DNA of 64,000 bases from Pseudomonadota bacterium (GTDB taxonomy: Bacteria > Pseudomonadota > Gammaproteobacteria > Pseudomonadales > Pseudohongiellaceae), in the NCBI GenBank assembly GCA_027592275.1, contig JAQCKF010000020.1, positions 1 to 64,000 on the forward strand. The letters are read 5' to 3'. This document shows positions 33,617-43,471 of the stretch, one piece after another (the stretch's first letter is position 1; each line of letters opens with the position of its first letter). The position numbers were made by a program, and so were the translations under genes. Below the pieces are notes generated by a model. The model worked only from the letters and a program-made list of their open reading frames with translations. It did not search any database and was not told the origin of the DNA.

Positions 33617-35899
33617 TTAGCGCTGAAATAGGTAGGAGAACTTCATGAAGACTTGGTCTCCATCATTCTTTAGTTCGTTGGCTATCACTAATTCTCTTTC
33701 GCCTTCCATCTCGACGATGTCGAAATTACTCTGGTTCGTGTTGTAACCAACATAGAACGCAGACCATGGGTTGATCACGTAGCGTAGAAGTATATCGAAG
33801 TTTAAGTTCTCGTCGTCGACTAACCTTGATGCTGGACCGGCGTCTGTTTCATCGTATTGAGCGATGAAGCGCAGCGACCATTCCTTAGTGAACTGATAGT
33901 TCCAGTTACTGCGGAGAATATCGTTAGTGAAGATGTCTGTGCCGCCAGATTCAGTTTTCAGTTCTGTATGGAAGAAAGTATTCGAGATGCGCAGTCTATC
34001 GATTGGGCGCCAAAGCATGTCGAAACTGAATCGAGTGGTGTCTGCGATGTTAGGCAATGTTCCTCTCGGGGGCACCAAGTTCAGGGTTGTTCCAGTCCTG
34101 AGGTCCGCACTAAACGACAAGGTGTTTAGTGTTGTATTGGTATAGCCGAGGTTGAAATCTTCATACTCATAGGTTCGGTTCGTCATGATGCCAGAAAAAT
34201 CTTTCGGCCGGAGCGTTTCTGAATACTCCGTATAGCTTGCGCTAAAGGTATTTGTATCGAAATTCGCACCGAATCCTGGTCCAAGCTGTGAGTAGATTTT
34301 ATCGCCACCGATATCATTGATGTAGACAGCAAAGAGACTGGCATTCCATCTGTTGAGACTGGAATCTTCTGGATAGAAATTAAAGTTTACACGCTGGTGC
34401 AGGCCCGAAGAGTCAGAACGGAAGAACCGACTTTGGAAGCCTAACTCGGTGCGGAAGTCGCTAGTAGTCTCAATAAAATGTGTGTGGTTGCTGAACGAGC
34501 GGCCCGCGCGATTCACTTGAATATTGCGCTGGTAGCCAGTTGTTTCCGAGCTGCCATCGAAGGCTTCACTATCGGTGCCCACGAACTGTAGCTGAGTAGT
34601 CCAGTTATTGTTGAGCTTAAAGCGGCCATCAATGCTCGCTACTGTGTTGTGACCGTCGGCAAGATCGCGGTTGGTTAGTAGCACTCCGACGCGGTCCTGA
34701 TCTGAGATATCCATAAAGCCACGCAAGATCGCAACGTTAGCTTTCTCGCCTCTTAGTGGGTCGCCATCAGCTCGATTAAGGCCGGGGGCCTCATCGTTGA
34801 TTAGGATACTACCGAAGCCAAAGTTGCCTGCGCGGCCGGTAAAACGTGCGCCGCCCCCGGGGTCGACAATTCTTCTGGTGAATACTAAGTTTGAATCTGT
34901 CGCGAAGAAATCGGCGTTTTCGACGAAGAAAGGACGACGTTCAGGAAACTCAACTTCGAATCGTTCGTTCAATGTTACTTGTGGCTGATCCGATTCTACC
35001 TGCGAGAAATCTGGATTAAGCGTGATATCGAGTACCATCGAATCGTTGAAAATAAATTTTGCGTCCAAGCCTACATCTTGTTCAGAACTTTGATCGAATT
35101 TGGGTCCACCTGTTGCGCCTAGGTCTAGGGAATCAACTTCTCTGGCGAAGATGAAGGGGATGATCTGCGAGTTATTTCCCGGAGACACATCGCGAATCCC
35201 GGTGAGCGTGGCAGTTTGGTTCAGGCGGCCTTCGACGTCTACAGAGTAAGGGGGCCAATACGATTCCTCGCCATAGCGAGGGATGTTGCGGCCGAACTGA
35301 ATGCGCCAATTCTGTTCTGAATTATCTGGAAATCGCAGGCTACGCAGCGGGATAGCCATTTTTGCCATATAGCCCTGATCGGTAAGCTGGCCGTCGCTTT
35401 CCCATACCATTTCTAATGTGGTGTCGAAGCCTGCACGGCGCGAAGCGCCTTCGGTCCAGCGTGCATCCCATTGAATGCCTAGTGGAGTGGTTCTGAATGA
35501 GAAAGCAGCGCGTTGATCGTTGAATGTGTCGAAGGATATCTCGACATGGTCATCGCCATCGATATTTTCTCGTGACGAGAGGTTTGCTCTAATTTGATCT
35601 GGATCTGTATCGAAGGCCAGGAATATTACATGCAATTCATCCTGATCGTAGCCGATGTATACTTCGGTGCGTTGTGCTGAGGGCTCGCCGGGCTCGGGCT
35701 CGCGCTGTACGAAACTGTCAACTTTCGCCATAGAGCGGGCTAACACTGAAGAGGGGGCCATATTCTGGAAGTCGGCGAAGTTCGGCTCACCGTCGATAAG
35801 GGGCATGACTAACTCAGACTCTGCTGCGTTTACTGATTTTGAAAACAACAAAGCTACGGCTGTGCACACTAGGCACAAATTCAACCAGGATTTTCTCAT
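33617..35899 (-). CDS. DUF5916-type protein with CBM9-like domain, probable outer-membrane barrel
   Basis: A 760-residue exported protein with a signal peptide ending near SVNAAE. The amino-terminal CBM9-like sandwich covers about residues 35-220 (VYIGYDQDELHVIFLAFDTD, then DGDDHVEISFDTF). The DUF5916 body follows (INDEAPGLNR, LLTNRDL, then repeated beta strands such as LGFQSRFFRSD and FNFYPEDSSLN). The protein ends in alternating strands and a terminal FSYLFQR, a pattern compatible with an outer-membrane barrel. The FSQVESDQPQVTLNERFEVE and FPERRPFFVEN segments are the family core. The substrate is unknown; polymer binding or uptake is a guess. Confidence 0.8.
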   Translation of the reverse strand: MRKSWLNLCLVCTAVALLFSKSVNAAESELVMPLIDGEPNFADFQNMAPSSVLARSMAKVDSFVQREPEPGEPSAQRTEVYIGYDQDELHVIFLAFDTDPDQIRANLSSRENIDGDDHVEISFDTFNDQRAAFSFRTTPLGIQWDARWTEGASRRAGFDTTLEMVWESDGQLTDQGYMAKMAIPLRSLRFPDNSEQNWRIQFGRNIPRYGEESYWPPYSVDVEGRLNQTATLTGIRDVSPGNNSQIIPFIFAREVDSLDLGATGGPKFDQSSEQDVGLDAKFIFNDSMVLDITLNPDFSQVESDQPQVTLNERFEVEFPERRPFFVENADFFATDSNLVFTRRIVDPGGGARFTGRAGNFGFGSILINDEAPGLNRADGDPLRGEKANVAILRGFMDISDQDRVGVLLTNRDLADGHNTVASIDGRFKLNNNWTTQLQFVGTDSEAFDGSSETTGYQRNIQVNRAGRSFSNHTHFIETTSDFRTELGFQSRFFRSDSSGLHQRVNFNFYPEDSSLNRWNASLFAVYINDIGGDKIYSQLGPGFGANFDTNTFSASYTEYSETLRPKDFSGIMTNRTYEYEDFNLGYTNTTLNTLSFSADLRTGTTLNLVPPRGTLPNIADTTRFSFDMLWRPIDRLRISNTFFHTELKTESGGTDIFTNDILRSNWNYQFTKEWSLRFIAQYDETDAGPASRLVDDENLNFDILLRYVINPWSAFYVGYNTNQSNFDIVEMEGERELVIANELKNDGDQVFMKFSYLFQR

Positions 35900-36015
35900 T
35901 GGATCTCTCTTGAGTTATGTTTCGAGGGCGAGGGGATAGTACTTGGATTTGCCGGGCTAGGGAACCTCCTGCAACATATGGTCACATATTCGTTTGGAGG
36001 CTCCCGGAGGGTATT

Positions 36016-36558
36016 TTAGAGAGCTTGGCTGCTATCGATGAATCCGTCTTTGTTTGGCATTTCGACCTGCATGAGGGTCTCCTTGTTGAGGATTAGAGAA
36101 TCCTCAATAATGCCGTTTAAATTCAGTACATAGGCAATTACCTGATACACCTCGTCGCTGGTCAGTGATTTAGGGGCGTCTGCAGGCATGGCCCGCTGTA
36201 CGTAGTCAAAAAGCGTGCTGGCATGGGGCCAGTAGCTGCCAACTGTGCGGATGGGTCGTTCCTCGGACTGCATGTCGCCGCCAACCAGACGAGTATTCGC
36301 GGATGTTCCCTCGCCAGTCATGCCATGACAGGCCACGCAGCGTCTCTCGAAGATGGCCTTTCCCTGCATTGCCGTGCCGCTGCCTTGGGGGTAACCACTG
36401 CCGTCGGGTTGCGCGATCAGATCGAAGTCCTGTAATTGGCTCTCATTGATTGGAATGCCAAGGGATTGAGCTTGGACTACAGCCGATAGGCCTATTACTA
36501 GGCTCGCTGAAACCGCTGAGGCAGTTAGAAGCTTTTTAAGCGTAAACATTGGCAACAT
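36016..36558 (-). CDS. soxD: c-type cytochrome, SoxD-like
   Basis: A 180-residue exported monohaem cytochrome with a signal peptide (about 1-30) and the haem site CVACH at 74-78. A distal Met is likely in RAMPADAP, followed by the class I helix LTSDEVYQVIAYVLNLNG. In SoxCD the cytochrome takes electrons from the molybdenum subunit SoxC. Its start overlaps the end of the SoxC-like gene by 23 bp, so the two are coupled. It is shorter than dihaem SoxD of Paracoccus, so the gene symbol is used by context. Confidence 0.75.
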   Translation of the reverse strand: MLPMFTLKKLLTASAVSASLVIGLSAVVQAQSLGIPINESQLQDFDLIAQPDGSGYPQGSGTAMQGKAIFERRCVACHGMTGEGTSANTRLVGGDMQSEERPIRTVGSYWPHASTLFDYVQRAMPADAPKSLTSDEVYQVIAYVLNLNGIIEDSLILNKETLMQVEMPNKDGFIDSSQAL

Positions 36559-37807
36559 CTCCTGCCGTGTTAACGGCCCAACTCTGAATACCGTGGAAAT
36601 GATAGGTGCTGATATTGCCTTTCTCCGTTACTAGGCTGGTGCGTGTTGGCTGCACATTGCCCTGGCTGTCTGTAGCTCGACTCTGCAGAACAGCATCGCC
36701 TCCAGACCATTGCCACGGGATTCTGAATCTCGCCAAAGCCTTCTCACTCTGATGGGAATCAATCATCGCATCGGCCCAAGTGCGCCCGCCGTCTGCGCTA
36801 ACTTCGACCCGGCGAATGCTGCCGCGACCAGACCACGCGATACCTGTTACCTGATAGATACCTTGTCTCTCCAGCTTCATTTGTCCTGAGGGTGCGGTGA
36901 TGACCGACTTGGTGCCCATAGGAAAGGTAAATTGCTGACTCTTACGGTCGAGTCGGGTATCTGTGTATTTGCTGGTTTCATCGCGGAAGTGAGTCGGCTC
37001 ACGCGTAAGTTTTATTTGCGTCAACCATTTTACGCTGATGTTGCCTTCACAACCCGGTACGAAAAGACGCATCGGATAGCCCTGACCAGGCCGCACCGGT
37101 TCGCCATTTTGGAACAAGGCGAGCATTACATCATCCATAGCACGATTGAGAGGGATAGAACGACCCATGCTGGCTGCATCTGCGCCTACGGCATTGATCC
37201 ATCGAGCTTCGGGATATACTCCCGCCTCATCTAAGAGAGTCGATAGCGGGATACCAGTCCATTCGGCACCGGAAACCAGGCCGTGCAGACTCTGCGCGCT
37301 GCCGTCGGCAGGATTAGGGCCGAACAGTGAGCCGCTGTTGCCGGAGCACTCTAGAAAATAAATTTTGCTGACCATCGGGTAGCGCAGTAAGTCTTCATAG
37401 CTGAACACTAGAGGCTGACGCACCAAGCCATGAATGACCAGTTTATGCTGAGCGGGATCTATATCGGGAATGCCGGCGTGATGTCGCTCAAAATGCAGGC
37501 TATTCGGTGTAATGCTGCCGTGCAATTGATGCAGTGGCGAGCGCGATGAACCGCCGCCGGGATAGAGTGGATTAGGGTTGCCCGCCATTCTCTGCATGTC
37601 GTCAGTAAATCGAGAGCGCGAGCCATAGCCGCTGGCGTTGGCTCCCGGCGCTTTAGACCAACCTGGAATTTCCAGATTGAGCCCTGCGTCGGCGCCCAGT
37701 AAGGACGTGGAAGCGACAGTGCCCATGCCTGCTAAGCCAAGGCCTAGTAGATGGCGTCGATTGATCAGTCCATTGGCTGCTACTTTTTCTAATTCCTGCT
37801 TACTCAT
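36536..37807 (-). CDS. soxC: SoxC-like sulfite/sulfane dehydrogenase molybdoenzyme
   Basis: From the ATG at 37,807 it encodes about 423 residues. The twin-arginine signal is INRRHLLGLGLAG (R17-R18). The molybdenum ligand is probably C154 in FLECSGNSGS. Sulfite oxidase-family segments follow: LHGLVSGAEWTGIPLSTLLD, YPMRLFVPGCEGNISVKWL, and the dimerisation domain GIAWSGRGSIRRVEVSADGG. The GNPNPLYPGGGSSRS and HAGIPDIDPAQHKL segments are SoxC-like and set it apart from the SorA-like enzyme at 15,000-16,313. No soxXYZAB genes are in the window, so it may oxidise sulfite and not a SoxY-bound sulfane. Confidence 0.82.
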   Translation of the reverse strand: MSKQELEKVAANGLINRRHLLGLGLAGMGTVASTSLLGADAGLNLEIPGWSKAPGANASGYGSRSRFTDDMQRMAGNPNPLYPGGGSSRSPLHQLHGSITPNSLHFERHHAGIPDIDPAQHKLVIHGLVRQPLVFSYEDLLRYPMVSKIYFLECSGNSGSLFGPNPADGSAQSLHGLVSGAEWTGIPLSTLLDEAGVYPEARWINAVGADAASMGRSIPLNRAMDDVMLALFQNGEPVRPGQGYPMRLFVPGCEGNISVKWLTQIKLTREPTHFRDETSKYTDTRLDRKSQQFTFPMGTKSVITAPSGQMKLERQGIYQVTGIAWSGRGSIRRVEVSADGGRTWADAMIDSHQSEKALARFRIPWQWSGGDAVLQSRATDSQGNVQPTRTSLVTEKGNISTYHFHGIQSWAVNTAGDVANVYA

Positions 37808-37856
37808 AAGTATTCTCTTCTTATTATTAATCACTTTTCATGTTTGGGCACATGGA

Positions 37857-39446
37857 CTAGTAACCTAGGAACTGCTTCGCTTCCTGAACAGCAGGGTGGC
37901 TGTCATCGCTCCATACTGCTAATAATGATTCGTACATCTTTGATGCTTTAGCATGCTCGCCCAAATTCTTATGGCTGCGTGCAGCGCCTAGCAGTGACCA
38001 AGGTCGATTCTTAAGGCGTTGCAATGAAGTCCCGAACAACTCGGCTGCTTCGTCATGCATGCCCATCTCTAACATCATTTCTGCAGCTAATTCATGCACA
38101 GGTTTTAGCGGAGTAGCGGCGCCGTTTGGTGCGCGTTGACTCTCTCTAAGGTCCATTGCCTCGGTCATGAGTTCGATAGCTTGCTGTCGTTTAGTGACAT
38201 CAACCATAGCCTGCTGCATAGATTCCTTGTGCAGTGTTAGCGCGGCGACTTCGTGATGTACTAATTTTAGCTCCCCATTATCTGGGCTAGCCGCAAGCAT
38301 CTTGTCCAATTTCGCCACGACCTGATTTGCGAGTTCAAGCTCGTCAAGGTTGGCGGCACTTAGACCCAATGCGAGCAACTCGGTAGCATCAAGATCATCT
38401 GTAAATGGCTGCACTTGCCACTGCTTGCTCTCAATTATGTGTCTGGCTCTCATCGTCTTAACAGTGCTCGCCGCGCGTGCGCTGCTGGGAGCGTTGTCTA
38501 GGACCATTTGGCCGCGTCTGATCCATCTCTCGGATTTCTCAAGATCACCTAGTTGTAGATCGCCATACTGACCCCAGTCAGAGGAGTGATTCATGTCACC
38601 GGTGGAATCTCCTTCAGTCCAGAGTTCTAGCCCCGCGTTGAAGGCAGAATCGTTCCAGTTGGAGACTTCATTCCACATGCCATGTTGAATGAATATGTGT
38701 GTGGGCATATGGCGGGCATGAGATACCGCAGGTGCAATATCGGCGTAGGCAGTAGCCGCTTCCAGTGCAAGGGGCGCATGGACTGGATCGTCGAAGGAGT
38801 GAATCACGTAGTGAGCCGCACCGGGATGATTGTCGTTCTCTTTAAACAATTCTAGGGCTAAGGCACCGGCGCGCATGTTGATGCGTTCGCTGTTTTCGCC
38901 CGAGGCAGTCGCGCCGGACAGCATGGACGCGGCGTAGAAGGCTTTGACCTCATTGTCATCGGGGTATTGTGCGTAGAGGTCGGCCATTGCATTCATCCAG
39001 GCAATGCGTCTTTCTGGCATGCCCCCAACCGTCAATGCGTAGGCTTCGGCTGCTCTGAGAAAGCCTTTCTCACGTTCGGTAGGTGCCTTGGCGAGTCGCT
39101 CTTCGCTAGTCGCACCGAGGCGCATTAAGGCTTCGCCTGGGCCGGCATCTTTCTGTCCAAAGAACGGGTGCTGATAGGTGAATGCCTCGCCCCAGTAGGC
39201 CATGGCGAAGTCAGGTTGAATCTCCTGAGCGCTTCTAAACTCCTTCTGTGCCTGCACCATGCCAAAGCTGTGCAGATAGCCCACGCCGCGGATAAAATGT
39301 TCCTGAGCGGCAGGCGATCCTGAAGTTGGGAAATCGAAGGTGCCAATACGATCCAATTCGGCGGCGTGGATAGTAGCGGCGAACGGAATTGCGAATAGGC
39401 TGAAGAGCACTGCTATGACTGGCTTGGACTGATTTCGAATGGACAT
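37857..39446 (-). CDS. exported TPR-repeat protein
   Basis: A 529-residue protein with a signal peptide ending near IHAAE. Helical TPR-like pairs are visible near residues 45-90 (GYLHSFGMVQAQKEFRSAQE, PDFAMAYWGEAF) and again at the end (LGAARSHKNLGEHAKASKMY). A conserved His-rich middle (DNHPGAAHYVIHSFDDP, then ARHMPTHIFIQHGMW) could bind a metal. Related proteins are common in marine bacteria. Its position next to the SoxC/SoxD-like pair suggests a shared transcript, but the role is unknown. Confidence 0.72.
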   Translation of the reverse strand: MSIRNQSKPVIAVLFSLFAIPFAATIHAAELDRIGTFDFPTSGSPAAQEHFIRGVGYLHSFGMVQAQKEFRSAQEIQPDFAMAYWGEAFTYQHPFFGQKDAGPGEALMRLGATSEERLAKAPTEREKGFLRAAEAYALTVGGMPERRIAWMNAMADLYAQYPDDNEVKAFYAASMLSGATASGENSERINMRAGALALELFKENDNHPGAAHYVIHSFDDPVHAPLALEAATAYADIAPAVSHARHMPTHIFIQHGMWNEVSNWNDSAFNAGLELWTEGDSTGDMNHSSDWGQYGDLQLGDLEKSERWIRRGQMVLDNAPSSARAASTVKTMRARHIIESKQWQVQPFTDDLDATELLALGLSAANLDELELANQVVAKLDKMLAASPDNGELKLVHHEVAALTLHKESMQQAMVDVTKRQQAIELMTEAMDLRESQRAPNGAATPLKPVHELAAEMMLEMGMHDEAAELFGTSLQRLKNRPWSLLGAARSHKNLGEHAKASKMYESLLAVWSDDSHPAVQEAKQFLGY

Positions 39447-39690
39447 CTTGAATCCTCAATTTGTTATTCTAGGCTGCGCTTAAGGTTGCCAACTACGCAG
39501 CACCTTTGCAACCCTTATTTGATTGAGAACATAGGCAATTCAAGGAACTGAAGCCTACTGGATGAATCCCCCAGCAAGCACCAAACGCTCAGAATTCAAC
39601 TGGAGGAGAATCTAGCCAGAACCTAGCCAATACAAAGCACTGAAGTTTGCTGGAAGAGAACCTAGCTGGATGAACCCAACACCGGCCCCC
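39447..39690. repeat. diverged short direct repeats in the TPR-RecQ gap
   Basis: Three or four loosely related units occur here: GGAACTGAAGCCTACTGGAT, AACTGGAGGAGAATCTAGCC, and CACTGAAGTTTGCTGGAAGA followed by GAACCTAGCTGG. They share ACTGAAG, CTGGA and GAATCTAGC. They could be the relic of a duplicated regulatory or coding stretch. No gene is seen. Confidence 0.4.
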
Positions 39691-41484
39691 TCACGCCAAA
39701 TGATCCGTAATAACCCTCAGAAATGCAGGCCCGTATTTCTCCAATTTCCTCTCGCCCACGCCACTCACCAAGCCGAAAGCAGTCATATCTTGGGGCAGAT
39801 TCACGCACATTTCCTGCAGAGCGCTGTCGTGAAAGATCACATAGGGTGGCACGCCTTTATCTTCGGCAAACTGCCGTCTGCATTCACGCAGTGCTTCCCA
39901 CAGTGCGACATCGACATCGGCGGCAAGTGGTGTCTTGGTTTGTCGTTTCGCTGTTTTCTGCTTTACGTCAACTCGAAGTTGAATCGTCTCTTCGCGGCGT
40001 AGCAAGGGCCGGCAACTTTCCTCTAGCCGAAGCGCGCCGAAGCGCTCCAGATCGACGCTTAAATAGCCTCTGGCGACCAACTGTCTGAATACCGAACGCC
40101 ACTGATTATTGTCTAGTTCCTGGCCGATGCCGTGGGAGGCAAGCCGGTGGTGATCGAATTGAAATATCTTGTCGTTTTCGGCGCCACGCAGCACGTCAAT
40201 GAGGTGATTCACCCCGAAGCGCTGATTAGTGCGATAGGTGACGCTTAATGCCTTTCTTGCCGCCTCAGTGCCATCCCAAGTTTGTGGCGGCTCGAGACAG
40301 CAATCACAATTTCCACAAGCATGTTCCATTTTGTCGTCAAAATAGCCAAGCAGTGCCTGACGACGACAGCTAGTAATCTCACACAGGCCCAGCATCGCAT
40401 TCAGCCGGTGTTGCTCCGCGCGCTTGTGTTCTTCGCTGCCATCTGAACCTTCCATCATCTGTCTCAGTTTAATGACATCCTGCAAACCGTAGATCATCCA
40501 GGCATCGGCAGGCTCGCCATCACGGCCGGCGCGACCGGTTTCCTGATAGTAAGACTCGATCGTCTTCGGCAGGTCCAGATGAGCCACGAAACGTACATCG
40601 GGTTTATCGATTCCCATGCCGAAGGCGATGGTGGCAACGATGATCACTCCCTCATCGCGCAGGAATTTACTCTGATGATCCGCCCTAGTCTCGGCAGGCA
40701 GTCCAGCATGATAAGGAAGCGCGTTGAAGCCTTGCGCTTGCAGCCAATAGGCGATGTCTTCTGTCTTCTTTCGCGAGAGGCAATACACGATGCCCGCATC
40801 GTTCGCGTGCTCGTCTTTCAAAAATTTCAAGAATTGCTGTTTCGCATTGTGTTTTAACGCGATGCGGTAGCAGATATTGGGGCGGTCGAAGCCGGCGATG
40901 AATTGACCTGCTTCTTCTAATTGCAATCGACTGATAATTTCAGTGCGGGTTCTAGCGTCTGCGGTCGCTGTTAGTGCGATGCGCGGTATTTCGGGAAACA
41001 GTTCGTGCAGCAGGCTTAGCTTTAGGTAGTCGGCTCGAAAGTCATGACCCCACTGGGATACACAATGGGCCTCGTCGATGGCGAACAGTGAGATCGGGGC
41101 CTCTCGAAGCAGTCTTAGTGTGTTTGCCTGAGTGAATCGCTCCGGCGCTATATAGAGTAGGTCCAATTCGCCAGCAAGCAGTGCCCGCTCGATCTCTCTA
41201 GCTTCAGCGGCGCTCAAAGTAGAGTTGAGAAAGGAGGCGCGTACTCCCAGTAATCGCATTGCACTTACTTGATCCTGCATCAATGCGATCAGGGGGGAAA
41301 TAACGACGCCGCAACCCTCTCGCACCAGTGCTGGAATCTGATAGCACAGCGACTTTCCACCGCCAGTTGGCATCAAAACCAATGCATCGTCGCCGAGGAT
41401 AAGGGCGTCGATAATTTGATCTTGGGGAGGGCGGAAAGACGAAAAACCAAAAACGGAATGTAAAATGTCGTGTGCACTACTCAT
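39691..41484 (-). CDS. recQ: ATP-dependent DNA helicase RecQ
   Basis: A 597-residue 3'-5' DNA helicase for recombination and replication repair. Helicase motifs run in order: Walker A PTGGGKS near 40, DEAH in [17 protein letters not shown] near 134, ALTATAD, and [14 protein letters not shown] near 310. The zinc site [12 protein letters not shown], then HACGNCDCC, supplies four Cys. The RQC winged helix and an HRDC domain at the end ([20 protein letters not shown]) complete the standard bacterial layout. It is single and divergent from the acetyltransferase. Confidence 0.93.
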   Translation of the reverse strand: MSSAHDILHSVFGFSSFRPPQDQIIDALILGDDALVLMPTGGGKSLCYQIPALVREGCGVVISPLIALMQDQVSAMRLLGVRASFLNSTLSAAEAREIERALLAGELDLLYIAPERFTQANTLRLLREAPISLFAIDEAHCVSQWGHDFRADYLKLSLLHELFPEIPRIALTATADARTRTEIISRLQLEEAGQFIAGFDRPNICYRIALKHNAKQQFLKFLKDEHANDAGIVYCLSRKKTEDIAYWLQAQGFNALPYHAGLPAETRADHQSKFLRDEGVIIVATIAFGMGIDKPDVRFVAHLDLPKTIESYYQETGRAGRDGEPADAWMIYGLQDVIKLRQMMEGSDGSEEHKRAEQHRLNAMLGLCEITSCRRQALLGYFDDKMEHACGNCDCCLEPPQTWDGTEAARKALSVTYRTNQRFGVNHLIDVLRGAENDKIFQFDHHRLASHGIGQELDNNQWRSVFRQLVARGYLSVDLERFGALRLEESCRPLLRREETIQLRVDVKQKTAKRQTKTPLAADVDVALWEALRECRRQFAEDKGVPPYVIFHDSALQEMCVNLPQDMTAFGLVSGVGERKLEKYGPAFLRVITDHLA

Positions 41485-41580
41485 TGCGGGGCAGTATACC
41501 GTATAGTTAACAGATTCAGTTGCTACTATTGATGATAGTAGTCAATTTAGCGCGACACCGTTAAATTTCGCGAAAATTAG

Positions 41581-42342
41581 ATGCTTAATGCTGTTATCAG
41601 CTTGGGCATCGGTCTCGGTTACCGCTTTGCACGAAAAGAAAGTAAGGGAGTCACTGAAGAAGTGCCAAGTATTCTAAATAGACTCGAGAAACTGAAGGCG
41701 AAACGGCTCGGTATCCGTATTCAGGATTTCAGCAATATTAGTTCACAATCTCACCTGATCATGGAGGAGCATTCGCGACTGGGTGATGTGCAAGTTCGAT
41801 TGCCTAAGGCGGATCGGCCACTTCATATGGGCGCTTACAGTTACATGCGCGAGGGCGGCGAGATATTGCATCTCGAATCGATAGGCAGATTCTGTTCTAT
41901 TGGTCGCAATGTGGTGCTTGGTCAGCCTACAGACAACCATCCGATCGATTGGGTCTCCAGTAGCATGTCTGTAAGCGGAGACTATGAGGCGAGCTGTGTC
42001 TACTCCAGCATAGGCCATGATGTTTGGATCGCCCATGATGTAGTTGTTATGGCGGGAGTAAAAATCGGTGACGGCGCAGTTATCGGGCGCAATGCTGTAG
42101 TTACTAAGGATGTTGAACCCTATCAGGTCGTGGTCGGCAATCCGGGTAAGGTTGTGCGTACGCGTTTTACTATGGAGCAGATTGTTAGTCTTATGAAGAG
42201 CGAGTGGTGGAATATTGATTATGCTGTGCTTAAAGACCTGCCCTTTGACGATGTTGATGTATTTCTGAAGCGATTGGAAACGCAGCTGCCTACGGCGGAC
42301 TATGCGTCAGTCGAGATTCACAATAGAAAAATTAAGAATTAG
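41581..42342 (+). CDS. CatB-related O-acetyltransferase, hexapeptide-repeat type
   Basis: A 253-residue left-handed beta-helix acyltransferase. The xenobiotic acetyltransferase pattern is GAYSYMREGGEI, IGRFCSIGRNVVLGQPTDNHP (the conserved NHP segment), IGHDVWIAHDVVVMAGVKIG and GAVIGRNAVVTKDV, ending in YQVVVGNPGKVVR. The family includes chloramphenicol and streptogramin acetyltransferases and many sugar acetyltransferases. The chromosomal setting and lack of resistance genes favour a sugar or polysaccharide substrate. Confidence 0.82.
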   Translation: MLNAVISLGIGLGYRFARKESKGVTEEVPSILNRLEKLKAKRLGIRIQDFSNISSQSHLIMEEHSRLGDVQVRLPKADRPLHMGAYSYMREGGEILHLESIGRFCSIGRNVVLGQPTDNHPIDWVSSSMSVSGDYEASCVYSSIGHDVWIAHDVVVMAGVKIGDGAVIGRNAVVTKDVEPYQVVVGNPGKVVRTRFTMEQIVSLMKSEWWNIDYAVLKDLPFDDVDVFLKRLETQLPTADYASVEIHNRKIKN

Positions 42343-42440
42343 AAGCAGCGGTCATTTATTGTCATCAATGAAAAAATTTCCTAATCCACTATTCCTGCGC
42401 TGCTACTAACGAAGCGGCGAGACTCCCGAGAAATGATCTT

Positions 42441-43382
42441 TTGACTATTAATAATCTAGAAGCTATAGAAAAATCCGCAGCAGTTTTTTTCGCGAGAAAT
42501 CAGTCCGATGCGCGCAGAATCTTTCATGGTCGCGGGTATCTCTTTCCCGGCCTCGAACATGTCTGCATCGATTGGTTCCGGCCACTGGTTCTGATAACTG
42601 CGCATGCTGCGATAGACGATATTGAGGGGTTGACGAAAGTCTTGTTGCGGGCTGATGAACTCAAGCAAATTCGGACGATCGTATTGCAGAACCGCTTCGA
42701 GTGCGGTGCTCCGGCGCAGACCATTTATGGCGAAGCGGCAGGGCCTATAGTCGCAAAAGAGGGGAATCTATTATTCGACGTGCATCCCGGCACGCAGCAG
42801 AATTGTGGTTTGTTTCTCGATATGCGCTGCTTGCGCGACTGGTTGCTAGAGAATTCTCGTGAGGCCAATGTGCTTAACCTATTCGCCTATACCTGCTCGC
42901 TTTCTGTGGCGGCTATTGCTGGCGGTGCGAAATTAGTGACCAACGTGGATATGAGTAAGACAAGTATTAAGTGGGGTGAAGAGAATCATACTCTAAACCA
43001 GCAAGATCTTAGCAATGTACACTCCGTCCCGCACAACCTATTTAAGTCTTGGGGAAAAATCAAACAATTTGGGCGCTACGATATAGTGGTTATCGACCCA
43101 CCGATGCGCCAGCGTGGAAGTTTTGATTCAGCGAAAAATTACGGCGCAGTAATGAAGAAGCTTCACAGTCTTTGTGCGCCCGGTGCGAAAGTCATCGCCA
43201 CCATAAATAGCCCTTTTCTGAGTAGCGATTATCTGCAGGAACTCTTCGAGAAGCACAATCCTGAGGGAGCCTATCTCGGAGAGATAGCTGTCGCGCCGGA
43301 ATTCGTAGACAAGTACCCCGAACGTGGGCTCAACATTTGCCTCTTCCAGATGCCGGATTTTGGTAATCGGACTGCCGACTAA
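42441..43382 (+). CDS. class I SAM-dependent methyltransferase, RlmI/RlmK-like
   Basis: A 313-residue protein matching the catalytic half of large-subunit rRNA methyltransferases without the PUA domain. Key parts are HPGTQQNCGLFLDMRCLRDW (near 112-131), motif I VLNLFAYTCSLSVAAIAGGA, acidic VDMSKTSIKWGEEN, and the catalytic loop VVIDPPMRQRG. The order and the DPP loop fit m5C or m2G rRNA enzymes; the exact target base is unknown. The start is TTG. It follows the acetyltransferase gene by about 100 bp. Confidence 0.78.
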   Translation: MTINNLEAIEKSAAVFFARNQSDARRIFHGRGYLFPGLEHVCIDWFRPLVLITAHAAIDDIEGLTKVLLRADELKQIRTIVLQNRFECGAPAQTIYGEAAGPIVAKEGNLLFDVHPGTQQNCGLFLDMRCLRDWLLENSREANVLNLFAYTCSLSVAAIAGGAKLVTNVDMSKTSIKWGEENHTLNQQDLSNVHSVPHNLFKSWGKIKQFGRYDIVVIDPPMRQRGSFDSAKNYGAVMKKLHSLCAPGAKVIATINSPFLSSDYLQELFEKHNPEGAYLGEIAVAPEFVDKYPERGLNICLFQMPDFGNRTAD

Positions 43383-43471
43383 GATGGGTAATTCTGCTAG
43401 TTTGTCTCGGGCATACGCCAGTAGCTGTTAGGTATATACTGATTATTCGGCGGAATCGAGTGGGGTGAACT

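Noticed and set aside
41581..42342. A chloramphenicol-resistance gene
   Set aside because: The CatB-like family mostly acts on sugars, and the gene is in a plain chromosomal setting with no mobile element or other resistance gene beside it.
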